NCBI GenBank assembly: GCA_959347315.1
Contig: OY365819.1
Span: forward strand, 25,759,995-25,823,994
Direction of reading: 5' to 3'
From: Bimastos eiseni
Lineage: Eukaryota > Annelida > Clitellata > Crassiclitellata > Lumbricidae
Length of the DNA: 64,000 bases
Shown here: one piece after another, positions 31,100 through 42,676 of the stretch
Layout: every line of letters starts with the position of its first letter
How positions within the stretch are numbered: position 1 is the stretch's first letter
Position numbers and translations under genes: made by a program
The notes under the pieces: model-generated
The model's database searches: none
The model's input: only the letters and a program-made list of their open reading frames with translations
Told to the model about the DNA's origin: nothing

Positions 31100-32048
31100 T
31101 AGGCCTATACTAGATAGGCCTCAGATAGGCCTAATGCAAAGTACTAACTTATTATTGATCGTTACTCAGCAGTTCATAAAAGGACAAGGTTTGGGCTGGT
31201 CATGGAACCCACATTCAGTGTAGGGTCATTGTTGCATTCCCACGGATTGGTCGATGCCTGTCAATTGATAATGTTATGCTTGCCCCGTGCTAAATAGGGA
31301 TTCACAGATGAGATGAAGTGCAGGTATTATACAACATAAAGGGCCTAAGCCGGACTATACTATGCGTAGCTACAGTGACTACACAACTATAATACCTGGC
31401 GTCACAGAGCGATGCAATCATATCAATTGACAGATAATGACCAACGCGTGGGGCTGCAAGGATGGTTCTCAGAGCCTTTGCAACATCACAGCGCCTCAAA
31501 GCGCATTTAAACTGGTAATTTCTTTGAAAGCCTCGATCACCGACTTCTCTGTATTATCTTCGTAAAATCTTTTAAACTCATAATCTAAAGAATCAATATA
31601 TCCTTATAAAATCAATGCGTATTTCAAGTCTATGGGCCATCAACGACGAACACATCTGCATAAGTGATTTCGATTCAACTACTTGTAGTGTCAGTACACA
31701 CTTGTATTTAATTTCTTATTTTCAATGCATGATCTGCACACGCTTTGTTTAGAACCTCCATGATGTTGAAATACACCTTTAGAAACTTATCGAATGCGAG
31801 GTCACTAAGGAAAATAATTCGACGGATAGGTCAAATATGTTTTCAGTACGGGAAAGAGCACGAATCTTACGTCAATGTTCATTAATCTACAAATTAAGGA
31901 CTGAATAATCACAAAGCGCCTGGTGACGTGGCATTCTATGGACGACTACCGAGACATAAAATAAAGTCGCGACGCGAAAAGTTAACCAAATCAATTGGCT
32001 GTCAATTAAGTGCTGGTAGAACAGAATTCGCGAAATCTGAAGGTGTCA
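31100..32048. other. No recognisable gene
   Basis: Non-coding sequence just past the end of copy B. The start has three closely spaced TAGGCCT motifs (31101-31135). Otherwise nothing assignable. Confidence 0.6.
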
Positions 32049-32335
32049 CCGCGAGAATCCAAAGGTTCGATAGTCCGAAGGTTCGATAGTCCGAAAGTTC
32101 GATAATCAGAAGAAAATTCGACCAAGAAATTTTATTCGGATTATCGAACCATCGGACTATCAAACCTTCGGATTATTAAACCTTAGGACTATTGAAAATT
32201 CGGACTATCCAACTTTCGGATTATTAAACCTTAGGACTATTGAAAATTCGGACTATCCAACTTTCGGATTATTAAACCTTAGGACTATTGAAAATTCGGA
32301 CTATCAAACCTTCGGATTATTGATACAGAACCAAT
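32049..32335. mobile_element. Foldback-like element with sub-repeat arms
   Basis: The left arm (about 32057-32105) has three tandem copies related to GGTTCGATAGTCCGAA. The right arm (about 32133-32320) has the same unit inverted (TTCGGACTATCAAACC) and amplified, including a 48-base higher-order unit repeated two to three times. The arms are separated by about 30 bases and would form a long hairpin. The right edge ends TTGATACAGAACC, matching TCGATGCAGAACC at the right edge of the element at 42128-42425. Confidence 0.75.
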
Positions 32336-32339
32336 CTGA

Positions 32340-35085
32340 AGAAAACCGGAGATTGTTTGCGGTGAAAGTCGAGCGGTCTCTAAGCCATCACTAAGTTTGA
32401 AGTGCTTTGACTATATATTTATATATATATATATGAACAGTACCCTCCCTTGCCGTCTGATCATACCACATAAGCTTACAGTGTAATTAATTACTTAAAT
32501 ACCAAGACCTTTGGTCTCGTGTCCAACACTGCTGTGAATTAGGTTAATTGTAGAAGCAAGTCAGGCAACGCATTAGCTGACCTTGCCTTCCTCCAACTAC
32601 GCCTCATAGAGTCAAATAACATTGACGAAAGAAATTACTGCCTTCTATAACTTGTCATCTTGATGCTATGACAAAGTGTGTCTGCTATCCTGTCTGTTTC
32701 CGCCTGTGTTACCTCGGTTCCTGTTTTAGGGCGACTGAGACGGACCTCTGGAGTGCAATGGCAGACTGGCAGGAGCGTCATCCTTTTTTAATGGCGATTG
32801 TGACGCAGCGTACCCGTCCGGTTACACCAGAATCAGCTATTTCTACTCCTGGATCATCTCGCAATAAACGATGCAACGTCCAAATGCCAGAGTCAATTCT
32901 ACGAGTTCTGCCTCCAAAGAAACGATAGGAAATGAAAAATCGATGTCACACAAATTAGAACTAAATGATGATCGCTTTCAACTAATAAAGCTTTAGGCCT
33001 ACTTAACTTGAATGTTTTCCTTGAAATTATATTTTCAACTGGACTGTAAGAAGAGACAAACCAATTGACTGTTGGGAGGCCTCAGAGAAGCCGTTCTAGT
33101 TGGCGCTCACCCTCAGTCGATGTATTGTACTTTATGGATTGGTCTCTCTGATAACTCTCCAGAAACGAATTGTTCGCATTATCTGTAACGTACACCACAG
33201 AGCCCATAATAGTAGAGTCGCTGGATGGCTGAACCTAAAAAAATTTTTAACAAGCTGAAAATAGGCAAAATATGACTGTCATATTTTGTAATACACTCCA
33301 ACGAAGATAGCAGAAAATTGGGCCACCGGGCCCCATTTTGGGGGCCCAATTCCAATTTGACCACCTTTTCCATGATAAAATATCATTTAAATATCATTTA
33401 ATCTATTATAGAGGAATTGTATAGGGCCTAGAACCTAAAAATTAAAATTAAAAGGATTGTTATAACATTATATTGTATACCACAGAAGTCCCAGACAGTA
33501 CTTTAGTCCAAGATGGCCCTCAAATCAAAGATGTATGCCTAAAAGGTAAACAGTCACAGCAGTACAGGAAATCTAGCTCAATGATGGCCATGGCTACATT
33601 CGACCACACCTAGTAGTCAAAGGCCAACACGATACAAGGTCATTTAAAGGTCAAAAGGTTAAAATAATTGAAAAATGACCATAACCCAGTGAACTATAAT
33701 TCTATATTGTGATTCTTTTATAGATCTGTTAGCTCGGGCTACCATTGAGAAGACCTAGTAGTCAAAAGGTTAACATGATAACAGTGGGAATTTTATCGAA
33801 TATAACAAGCCGTACTCCTTTGATGGTTAAAATAAATTTCACAATGTAAATTAACTAGAACAGGAAGTGTCGATGGCCAAGAAGTGACCAAGCTTAAAGA
33901 CCTAAGTATTGAAATTGTTTTTACCACTGATGTAGAAGAGAGCAATGCTCAGGCGGTGGATGACAACTGGGTGATAAACAATCAAACAAATCTAACAAAT
34001 GCAGTGGAATAACCTGGAGAGAAGAAAGGAAAGACTGGATTATATACGACATGTGGCAATTGATACAGTGGAAGCATCTGGCCAGAGCAGCACAGGCGCC
34101 TGCAGAAGGAATGCATAGCTTAACTGAGACATGAACACCAGTAGTGAGCAGATGAAAAGGCCAGGAATGTCTGAAATCATACTGGCAAAGAGGGTCCGAC
34201 TATTGAGACACTGATGTTGCAAGGAGGATCAGGACCATACGAGCAATGATTTCTTGTCCTGCAAGAGGTTGGAAAATACTAGTTGGATGCCCTCATCTCA
34301 CGAGGATATGAGCGGTGAACTACCTGGTGACTTGCACAGAACAAACATGGTTGGTTGAATGTTGTGGAAACAGCAATGCTCCAGACGGGATGATGATGAT
34401 ACAGATGATGATGATGCATTAATTGAGAGCATAATACATATTTCAATAAAGTGTTTTTATAGAATTAAGGCAAAAATCAAGGAGTAGCAGAATTGACCCA
34501 CTGCTACCCTTGTCCACTTAATTCATCGCAGCTCGACTATATTACTATATTATCGAAAGGATCAGCCCAGCTCTGATCTAAGTGCATATAATACCACTAG
34601 GCCGAGTTGGCGCATCCATTTATAGGCAAGGTATTCCAAACAGAAGACAGCTGTTACAGTACAGATACAGTTGCCCCTTGCCACCATATTAATTTTTTTG
34701 TATTTGATAGCATCTACTATATTAGTGCATAATTCTGTTGTAAAAGCAAAAGAAATTATTGCACAAGCCGAATAAAATCAATATATCAAAATAAGTTCAA
34801 ATGTATAGTTGAGTGCTCGACTGCTCGTGAATAAGCCCTGTATAATGCAGATTACGATTGCAATTATTATTACAATATTGTAGACTCCACGATTATCATG
34901 ATGTTGATCTGCAGAACACTGGTCTGAAGATGACGCAGTGTTATTCTTGGTAACTAAGTCAAGGACTGGCGATCTCCTCTGTTCTCTCAACAAATGTCTT
35001 CTGAAGAGAAAGAGCAGCTTATATCGACAATGAAAGATGATTGACGCTGACACCTTCTTCCGTCTCGTCCCCGTATAAAAGGCGA
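32340..35085. other. No recognisable gene; low-coding region
   Basis: Contains a short TA repeat (about 32420-32435), a small plus-strand frame at 32668-32928 (HPFLMAIVTQRTRPVTPES) with no known match, and GAT microsatellite bits at about 34395-34420. Around 33880-34370 the sequence faintly recalls a decayed LINE 3' region, but I could not confirm any motif. Confidence 0.5.
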
Positions 35086-35089
35086 ATTG

Positions 35090-36240
35090 TCTACTTATAA
35101 AGCTGCTGCCAACCAGCCACGGCTTGTTTTCTTGATATTCCGGAGAATGACGGAAATGCTCAAAGTCAAAAAAGGAAACCAGGAGACTCGAAAGACTGTA
35201 CGTATCATCGTTTGAGAGCGGCCGAAACTTGAGAATCCTGGATTAAACATCAAGTCAGCCAACGAGAACTTCTCCGTGAGAAGCGTGCCGTATTCATACG
35301 TAGACGTCTTGGTGATGCGCAGGGAGGTAGAACAAAGGAAACATCCTTAATTCTCTCCTCCAACCAAGTGACCCAACTACACCAGACTGCAAAGCTAGCA
35401 CACCAATTGAGATTTTAAATTCTTTCCTAGATAAAGTAAACAGTGCAACAGATAGCATTGTAAACTCTCTCACTGTCAACCTTTGACCCTGTCACTCCTG
35501 ACAACATTGCTGACCTACCGACTAAGTCCACATCCAGACACTGTGAATTTGACCCTGTTCCTACATGGCTTCTAAAAATTTAACCTAATCTGTTTGCCAT
35601 CAAATTGCTGCAACCTCCAGGGTATGCCTGTTTCATCTTCGGCTAATCCGACAACTTCGCTCTATTCTTGACTCTGCATCACTGAAAACACTCATACATT
35701 GCCTTTTTCTGACACGACTTGACTACTACAACTCACTACTCTATGGCCTTTCTGAATGCACACTGCTTCCACTAACTAGGATACTGCATCAGGCTGCACG
35801 ACTGTGATTTGAACTCTCCTACTGAGGTGATATCACTCCTGCTCTTTGTTCTCTATACTGGCTTCCTGTCTGTGAGCGTATCTGCTACAAGCTGGCACTC
35901 CTAATGTACAGAACACGCACAGATCATCTACCGTCTTATCTGTCCTCCGTGGTGACACTTTGCAGCTCTGTTAAAGGCCGCTCCTCTCTTAGATCAGCCT
36001 TTGCTGAAAAGTACGTTGTCCCTAGTACACGTCTTCTCTTTGGCCGGCGGTCATTTCCTGTTGCCGGTCCCTCCATCTGGAATTCTCTACCTCCTCGTGT
36101 TCGCAACTCTCTCAGTGAGTTTCTCTTTCGCTTTAACCTGAAAACCTTACTCTTCCAGTCTGCCTTGGCTCTTAGTGGTTGCCCAGTTTCAAGGTGCACT
36201 TCTGAACTTTCTGTAGAAAGGGCAGTATCAAATTACAGTT
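35090..36240 (+). pseudogene. L2/CR1-like LINE with internal deletion
   Basis: The left part (35150-35575) matches the connector before the reverse transcriptase: RRLERLYVSSFES, REKRAVFIRRRLGDAQGG, then a stretch like TPDNIADLPTKSTSRHCEFD with PVPTWLLK. The sequence then jumps at about 35625 to the region after the palm: RLIRQLRSILDSASLKTL, LDYYNSLLYGL, SLYWLPVCERICYKLALLMY, and the terminal AGPSIWNSLPPRVRNSLSEF and FNLKTLLFQ. The catalytic reverse transcriptase core is missing. Several TGA stops lie near 35806-35825. Confidence 0.85.
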
Positions 36241-36275
36241 GTATTGTATTATTATTATATTGGGGAAGAGAAATC

Positions 36276-36325
36276 ATCGCCATCTTCATCATCATCATCA
36301 TCATCGTCGTCGTCGTCATTATAGA
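36276..36325. repeat. (TCA)n/(TCG)n microsatellite
   Basis: CATCATCATC then CGTCGTCGTC at the 3' end of the preceding LINE, probably grown from its tail. Confidence 0.85.
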
Positions 36326-36384
36326 GCGCCGTAACTTAGACGAAGTCGAAATTCGCCTTTGCGGCTCCTCTGCTTCGTCTCTGC

Positions 36385-36520
36385 CGGTGATCGGACAATT
36401 CGGCGCCAGAAAATTTGGCACCGAACAGTTCGGCGTGGACAATTTGGCGCCTGGACAATTCGGCGCGCGGACAATTCGGCGCGCGGACAATTCGGGGCCG
36501 GTCGATTCGGCGCCGGATAA
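36385..36520. repeat. 15-16 bp sub-repeats with GGACAATTCGGCGC core
   Basis: About eight imperfect units in direct order (CAATTCGGCGC, AATTTGGCACC, CAGTTCGGCGT, AATTTGGCGCC, then CAATTCGGCGCGCG twice, CAATTCGGGGCC, CGATTCGGCGCC). GC-rich compared with the surroundings. Similar in style to the arms of foldback-like elements here, but no inverted partner was found. Confidence 0.8.
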
Positions 36521-36539
36521 GTTTGTAAGTGTGTTTAGA

Positions 36540-38490
36540 CCAGATATCAGTTTGTAGTAACTGACTTTTTAAAATATTCAGTATGGAACGAAATAATATT
36601 CTCCATATTATCCAGCACATGTTTGGTTATTTTAGAGTCATAGTCAACACAAAGGGACCGTATCACCTTCTAACTAGAGCAATCCTCCACTGTAGAGAAA
36701 CTAAAGAATATTACAAATTACATCGATTTTGGATTCTGACTCACATAGTATTTACTAACGGCAGTATATAGTAGTTGATAAATCCGTGTTTTAATGTTAC
36801 TGTACTCTTTAATCGTAATTACCCAAAGTCAGTATTTTAGGGCTGCTGTCTTCACCAGTCTCTATAATCACCAGACATGTGCTGGATAACATTGAGAATA
36901 CTATTTCGCTTCCATTCTGAATATTTAAAAAATGCCATTTTTAACTTGGAACTCTCGCTGCCATTTGGGAACTAGTTAATTTTAGACCTACAAATTCAGA
37001 ATTGTAAACAGTTACATTGCTGCATCTAAACATTGTGAACAGTTGCTATGATACACAGAATGATTTTATTCGGTCACTGTTCGCACATTGACAGTGCCAG
37101 TCTCAAGCCCAGATGAAGCAGGAGGGCTACGCTAATGAACTTTGTTATCACACAGTGTCGTTTAACTAAAATCTTTCTTCTACTTTGAGTGAGTTTTAAA
37201 ATACATGGAACACCAAGGAAATATCAACGTCGAGTAAAAACTATATTAAATCTGACAAATATTAAGTGAAAGTATTGTAGTACGCATTTAATCAATCTTA
37301 GCAAATGCGACGTCAATAAACTTCTTTAGCATCATGAAGATTTTCTGCGTGATGAATTTTTGCGCGAAAGTTATTCATGCCATGTCATGTCACATCGTCA
37401 TCGTCGCTTCGCGACGGTTGATTACATGAATGGAGAAGTGATGTCCAATGCTTTCTGTCTCGTAGCGCTGTTAAGATTCGTCCTCGCCACTGGTTCGTAC
37501 TCGTGCCATTTGTATCTCTCAACTGACTCGTCTATAATAATATTTTCAGTAAATCTTAGAATATCTTACTGCATTTTAATATAACAATAAAATATTTTAA
37601 ATTAGTTTTTGTAACCTAGTTATAGGTTACAAAGACGTTTTGGTAACCTATTAGGTGGGCGAATTGGCCAATATTATGGTCAAATGCGCCAGATAGCGTG
37701 TTTTCCTACTACTTACGACGTTCATTAAGCTTGTGCCTTTTAAACCAGTCCACGCCATGACATTGTCAAACCAGCAGATTAAAGTTATTCTACGCTAGAC
37801 AAATGAACACAATGCACAACTGCATAAGGCCTACATGTACGTAATTTCAAAAACAGACATTTTTTATTAAAATAATGCCTTTTATTTTGCAAAAAAACTG
37901 CTATTGAATTTATTTTAAAAGGCAATTTGGTTTGGTTGTTTCAATCTTTGTCGGCATTTAGGCTGAGCTAAACTGCGAAAGATGAAACATAAGACAAGAA
38001 ACAATTTTGTGATTGTTCATAACTCAATGATTCGGGAGAGGTTCTTTGGAATGTCAGAGCCTATACGGGACAGACATTCCACCACCAGCTCCATATCGAA
38101 GAACCACGTCAGGGTCTAGTAAGAACCGTTCAATCACATTGGTTTTAGTGTAATAGCTTAAACCAACCTTTAACCCGACTTTATCGCAAATGAGTCTGGT
38201 AAAAGAGATATTTTATTTGAAACTCTTGTAACATATGACCTAAGTGAGTCGTGTCAGACGCATTAGACCTAAACACCATAACGCAGAATGCTGCGTCAAC
38301 GGATATTTCTGCCATCTCCACATTTTTATTCATTCCTATCAATCGGGCCTTTCAGATTCCCACATCCGGTGAAACAATCATTGAACAAATCAAAGATGCA
38401 TTTGGAATGAGGCTCACAACGATTATCTGCTGAATCGAAATGATTAAACAGAATCATTCATTTGTCGGAATCGATTGAAGCATATTGATT
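36540..38490. other. No recognisable gene; 3' flank of the CARD/propeller gene
   Basis: Mostly AT-rich. For the minus-strand gene that ends at 38495, a candidate polyadenylation signal (AATAAA on the minus strand) lies at 38325-38330, about 165 bases past the stop. Nothing else assignable. Confidence 0.55.
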
Positions 38491-38494
38491 GAGT

Positions 38495-39356
38495 TCACTT
38501 CCGACTTAAAGTGTAAACATTTACTCCCCTATGGCCTCCGACGATCAGCTGTTTGTTTTGTTCGTCGTAAAACATTTGATGAGGTCGTCGGATCTTTGTT
38601 TCTTCTTGTTCTTCTACTGTTGGACAAAGAATTCGATTCCATTTAAGATCGGAATCCAAGAGAATCACTCTATCATTCCATCTGTCTGTCACAATCACTC
38701 GATCGTCTGAATCTAGTGATATGTACATTGGGAAAATCAGCTCTTGAGCTTCACTTGAAGGACTGAAATTACAAATGACCATCTGTCCATCTCTGGTCAA
38801 TTCACTTACGCCACTCACACTCTCTCTTCCACTTGATCCCCTCTCTTCCTTCTTCTCCTTCATCTTATCATGAATGACGACGAAATTTCCGATGGTTGTT
38901 TCCACTGCATGACTTACGTTCCCGATGCCTCTTGGTAACTGAATTGATCGAATAAGTTCTGCGTCTGATCCGTAAATCCTCAGAATGGACGATGAATAAC
39001 TGACCACCAACAATTGACCATCAGTGGACACTGACAGATTGTGTGGCACATAATCGATTGTCAACCATTTGATGATATTTTGTTCGTCATCAATTTCTCT
39101 TGTTATCTTCCAGAAGCACTTCTCATTTAGGTCGGAGACGTAGAGACAATTTTCCTCCTTACTAGATCCAATGTCATAGGGTGATTTGATCTCTTTTATA
39201 TCAATTTCATTCTGAAGTCGAAATGGATTTGTATCCTCAAAGACACAAATCACACTTCGATATGCAGATGAATGACAGAGAACGTAGATTTCATTCCTCA
39301 ATTTAGTCACTCCGTAGGCGAATTCATATTCATATTCTGTTCCTCGCATCTCGATT
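38495..39356 (-). CDS. NHL-type six-bladed beta-propeller, last exon of the CARD/TRADD-N gene
   Basis: One open exon of about 287 codons. An acceptor follows a pyrimidine-rich tract (CATCCTCACTCAGAG). It reads IEMRGTEYEYEFAYGV, then propeller-like blades with NEIYVLC, ENCLYVSDLNEKCFWKI, IIKWLTIDYVPHNLSVSTDG, LRIYGSDAELIRSIQLPRGI, AVETTIGNFVVIHD, VSELTRDGQMVI, ISLDSDDRVIVTDRWNDRVI and QLIVGGHRGVNVYTLSRK, ending TGA. The recurring YVSD, LSVS.DGQLL and LDSDDRV.V.D signatures are of NHL repeats, which usually mediate protein, RNA or ligand recognition. A second, more diverged relative is at 61184-62353. The phase (one base) fits the TRADD-N exon donor. Likely a cytosolic sensor or scaffold domain. 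Confidence 0.8.
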
Positions 39357-39439
39357 CTCTGAGTGAGGATGATGGAAATTGGACAAACGACTAAAATAAT
39401 AGCACAGTAACTACTAAAATGTTCAAAATTTAAACTGTG

Positions 39440-39718
39440 TCTGTCATTGTCATTGCCTGTAAACTGTGTCTTGCTTGTAATATATTAGCACTTAGTATGA
39501 ATAATTTCGGATTATATTCAATTTATGGAAAAGTGTTAGCGTATTTTTCATTAAAAGCTCATTATTTGATCAATTGCGTCTTTCATTGTCATTGCCTGTA
39601 AATTATATCTTGCTTGTAATATATTAGCACTTATTATGACTTATTTCGAATTACATACAATTTAGGGAAAATGGTGTTAGCGTATTTTTTATTAAAAGGC
39701 TCATTAATTGATCAACTG
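39440..39718. repeat. 139-bp tandem duplication in an intron
   Basis: Two copies of about 139 bases, starting TCATTGTCATTGCCTG at 39444 and 39583, both running through TAATATATTAGCACTTA and GTTAGCGTATTTTT. It lies between the TRADD-N and propeller exons. Confidence 0.85.
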
Positions 39719-39811
39719 CTATTAATAATATTATTATAATTATTACAGTTATCATTATTATTGTTCTCAATATTATTGTTATCTCTACTGTGATTATTAT
39801 CATTTGGCAAT

Positions 39812-40655
39812 GAGCCAAACCCTGGATGCTCTCGAAACACTTGGATATCGTCAAATCTCCTAAGAATCAACCCACAAAAAACTCAATTTATCTGGCTGGG
39901 CACTCGCCAGCAGCTTATGAAGCTTGATTTAATTGCAATTGCTGCTGATTTCCCCCTCTTTTGCATTTTCCTCTGTTGTCCGGGACCTTGGAGTCATGTT
40001 GGACCAAGAGCTCACCTTTGCCTCTCATATTCACCGTCTTTGCCGTAATTCATACTATACCAGTTGCGTCAGCTTCGAACTGTTTCTCGCTCGCTAACTC
40101 CAGACGCCACAGTTACCCTCGTTCACGCCTTCATTACTGCCCGACTGGATTACTGTTGTTCACTCTATGCAGGCCTTCCAGCTGGGCGTTTGCGGTGCCT
40201 GGAGCGGGTCCTGCGTTCTGCTGCACGTCTTGTTGGATGCATTCCTAAATTTGGCCATGTTCTCCACTGGCTTCCCCTCCAACGGCGAATCTCGTACTGT
40301 ATCATCTCTTTGGTATGGCGGTCCTTGCTAGGTCTCGCCCCTGGCTATCTTCGTGATCTCTGTTACTCTACTTTGAGTGTACTGGGTCGCCGCTATCTAC
40401 GCTCTACTGAACGAGGCATGCTCATTGTCCCATTTGCCCGTACAACTACTAAACAGAATCGTGCCTTCTCAGTGGTTGGCCTCTCGCTCTGGAACATGCT
40501 CCTTTTGGCGTTGCGATTGTCGCCAAGGGTCCACTCAGACTCATTTTATACTTGCCTTAAAACTGTTCAGTTTAAGCGTGCTGGAGTCGGGAGCGATCCT
40601 GAGTAGTAGCCTTGAAGAGGCGCTCTATAAATCTCTGTAATGAATGAATGAATTA
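39812..40655 (+). pseudogene. LINE reverse transcriptase C-terminus and 3' end
   Basis: Same family as 14120-14438, located in the intron of the CARD/propeller gene and opposite to it. It starts around ETLGYRQIS / NPQKTQFIWLGTRQQLMK, has SSVVRDLGVMLDQELTFASH with small frame changes, then an open part at 40064-40606: RQLRTVSRSLTPDATVTLVH, LDYCCSLYAGLPAGRL, VLHWLPLQRRISYCI, SVVGLSLWNMLLLALR. It ends with GCGCTCTATAAATCTCTGTAATGAATGAATGAAT, of which the AATG repeats are the tail. Confidence 0.85.
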
Positions 40656-40659
40656 TATT

Positions 40660-41190
40660 ATTGGTATTAACTTTATTTTAATTTCGTAATTAAAATTATT
40701 GTGCAAATGAAAAAACATTTCGCCATTCATTGCCGCGGATTCACAACTATATATGTAATGAAACCTTCATAATGACTTTAACCTAGACTGTCGACTAGCG
40801 ACACAAGGACCAGTCAACCCTACAAGGATATGGGAATCTAACTCGGTTCCTCAGCTGAGTTTCCCACTGTTTTATTATACAGTAGGTATATGGCCCCTCT
40901 TCTAATGGATCGATTTCATTCAAAGTTTACAATAAAAGCAAACATATGTAACAACTATAATGCAGCGCGTTCTTGAAACCGTTCAACACAGATAATGTTT
41001 CTGTCAAAAACAGTCATTAGTCCAGTCCGTCTGATTTTAATGTTGATTAATTTTAAATTTTTTCCCATAAATTAACGGCTATTTTCTTGTCTGTTTCAAC
41101 ACTTTTTATGACTTTAAGATATGTTCCGAAAACTTAGTTAATGCATTACGTTAACCTCAACCTTTCATTTTAAACTATTTCAAGTAAACT
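40660..41190. other. Intron sequence, nothing recognised
   Basis: AT-rich sequence between the LINE remnant and the TRADD-N-like exon. No motif found. Confidence 0.6.
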
Positions 41191-41212
41191 TTACAAGTGC
41201 ATGCATAATAAC

Positions 41213-41552
41213 TTGCCAATGCTTTTATTGAATTGATTCCAATCGGTATTGATCACCATAGAAATTGATGGAAGAATCTTTTCAAAGATCACATTTCTCA
41301 ACTTATTCAATTCATATAGCCTCCGAAAATATTGAAGAGTTGCTTGTGAATGACACCAGATCCAAACGACTACAGTCTTTCTGTCCATTTGCGAGTTTAT
41401 TATTTCTATGCCTTCCTCCCTTAGTTGACTGATGAGCTTATCAGTTTCATGTGACCTTTGTTTGGTTCTAGATCGAAGATCTTCGATTCTTTGATGGATT
41501 AGCTGTGATTTTATTTTTGCACCACGAGTTTTTATTTGGATTTTTATCACAC
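41213..41552 (-). CDS. Coiled coil plus TRADD-N-like domain, exon of the CARD/propeller gene
   Basis: The acceptor is TTTTAATTTTAG at 41553-41554; the donor is either 41211-41212 (GGCAA|GTTATT) or 41193-41194 (CACTT|GTAAAG), both in the same phase. The first 45 or so residues are charged and heptad-like (KIKSQLIHQRIEDLRSRTKQ). Then comes LISQLREEGIEIINSQ, KTVVVWIWCHSQATLQYF and LYELNKLRNVIFEKILP. This matches the TRADD N-terminal-like domain: a short alpha/beta unit with GLE..S.E.GSVV, then C.S...L..L...Y..G+L. In known proteins it mediates death-signalling interactions. Its start phase fits the CARD exon exactly. The TRADD-N assignment is from pattern memory. Confidence 0.65.
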
Positions 41553-41774
41553 CTAAAATTAAAACGTTGTTCGTTATCACAGCAATTGAATTAAAAATAA
41601 AGTATGTTGCAGATATAAGTTGTGGAACCGATTCCTAACATCATCTGTGTCGATCGGACACGGCGGTCAATGTCGGTTGTCGGCCAATTCGATCAGCTGA
41701 TTTTGGCAATTTTGTTATTTTCAGTGCTCGCAATGTTACGGTAATCGCACTTCTTTTTTGCAGCAACAGATAAT

Positions 41775-41900
41775 CGCAGTGGTTGGTGCAAACATCTGAA
41801 ACGGGCTCCCAAAGAGCTTCGCCTCCTTCCCAATAGCCCTTAATCTGCATTCTACTTGCTTAAATCTGCTCTCATTACCCTAGTCGGACAAAATTGAAAG
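41775..41900 (+). pseudogene. LINE C-terminal scrap
   Basis: The plus strand around 41800-41895 reads NGLPK, then in a neighbouring frame LRLLPNSP, a stop, and SAFYLLKSALITLVGQN. This is the extreme C-terminal IWNGLP...FRLLP...SFY..LKT.L block of the CR1-like LINEs seen at 39812 and 44800. It lies in the intron between the CARD and TRADD-N exons. Confidence 0.55.
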
Positions 41901-42127
41901 AGGACATCACAAGTAAGCTTCTGTAAAGGAACTCGATGCTATACTACGATCGAGGCGCATTGGAGTAGCACGACCAGTTTTAAGGTTTGCATATTTAGTT
42001 CATATTTAAAACTATAAAAGTCGAGGAGATAAAATGTAAACACAATCTATTAATGGAATCTATTACTTTTGCTATAACTTACACTATCACTTTTCATGGG
42101 AATTTACTTTCTTTATTGTGACAATGG

Positions 42128-42425
42128 TATTCGCTCGATAGTCCGAAGATTCTATGCTCCGACATTAATTTAACTAGAATCTGGATTAATTGATGAAAGA
42201 ATGTGTAAAACTGGGAGCTGGATTGATATGAAAAGAATCATGCCTAAATGGAAGCTGGATGAATGAAATAATTATGCAATCCAGATTCTAACAAACATAA
42301 TTCTTCTCATCAGTCCAGCTACGATTAAAACCACAATCTTATCATCTATCGACCGCTCACCATGCAATCTTCGGACTGTCGAACCTTCGAGCAATCGAAC
42401 CTTCGAACTATCGATGCAGAACCGT
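42128..42425. mobile_element. Foldback-like element, same family as 32049-32335
   Basis: The left arm has GCTCGATAGTCCGAAG (42135-42150). The right arm has CTTCGGACTGTCGAACC, GAGCAATCGAACC and TTCGAACTATCGATGCAGAACC (42368-42423), the same unit inverted. The interior contains TGGAAGCTGGAT and AAAGAATCATGCCTAAATGG, which is the reverse complement of the dispersed CCAGCTTCCATTTAAGC satellite found at 51400 and 56140. It lies in an intron of the CARD/propeller gene. Confidence 0.7.
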
Positions 42426-42676
42426 GGCAATGACCAATTATTAAAATGCTTTTACGCTTCATTGAACTTCACTAATATGACTATTTAATACGAAGGACGT
42501 TGTTTGCACATTTCCATTATAAGCTGCATGAGTCACACATATGATGCGATAAGAGATAATCAGTCATAAAAATTATTCAAGGACTAGGGATGATTCAAAT
42601 GCATAATCTGCAATTACTATTTCATGAAATAAATAATGTCAGTTGTAATCCTTTATGAACACTTTGTACTTTTAAC

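Larger units (their letters stand above)
14436..31100. other. Segmental duplication, copy B, swollen by insertions
   Basis: Same order and orientation as copy A (412-6585) but interrupted by a LINE at 15650-16619, a LINE 3' end at 16794-16968, a SINE (24772-25005) whose ATT tail contains a complete LTR retrotransposon (18052-24771), an internal tandem duplication (about 26133-27400), and an RLE-type LINE (27456-30737). Removing these leaves sequence very similar to copy A. Confidence 0.9.

Noticed and set aside
33880..34420. Decayed LINE C-terminus
   Set aside because: Only a faint resemblance (KRVRLLRH); no aligned motif in a consistent frame, so not called.
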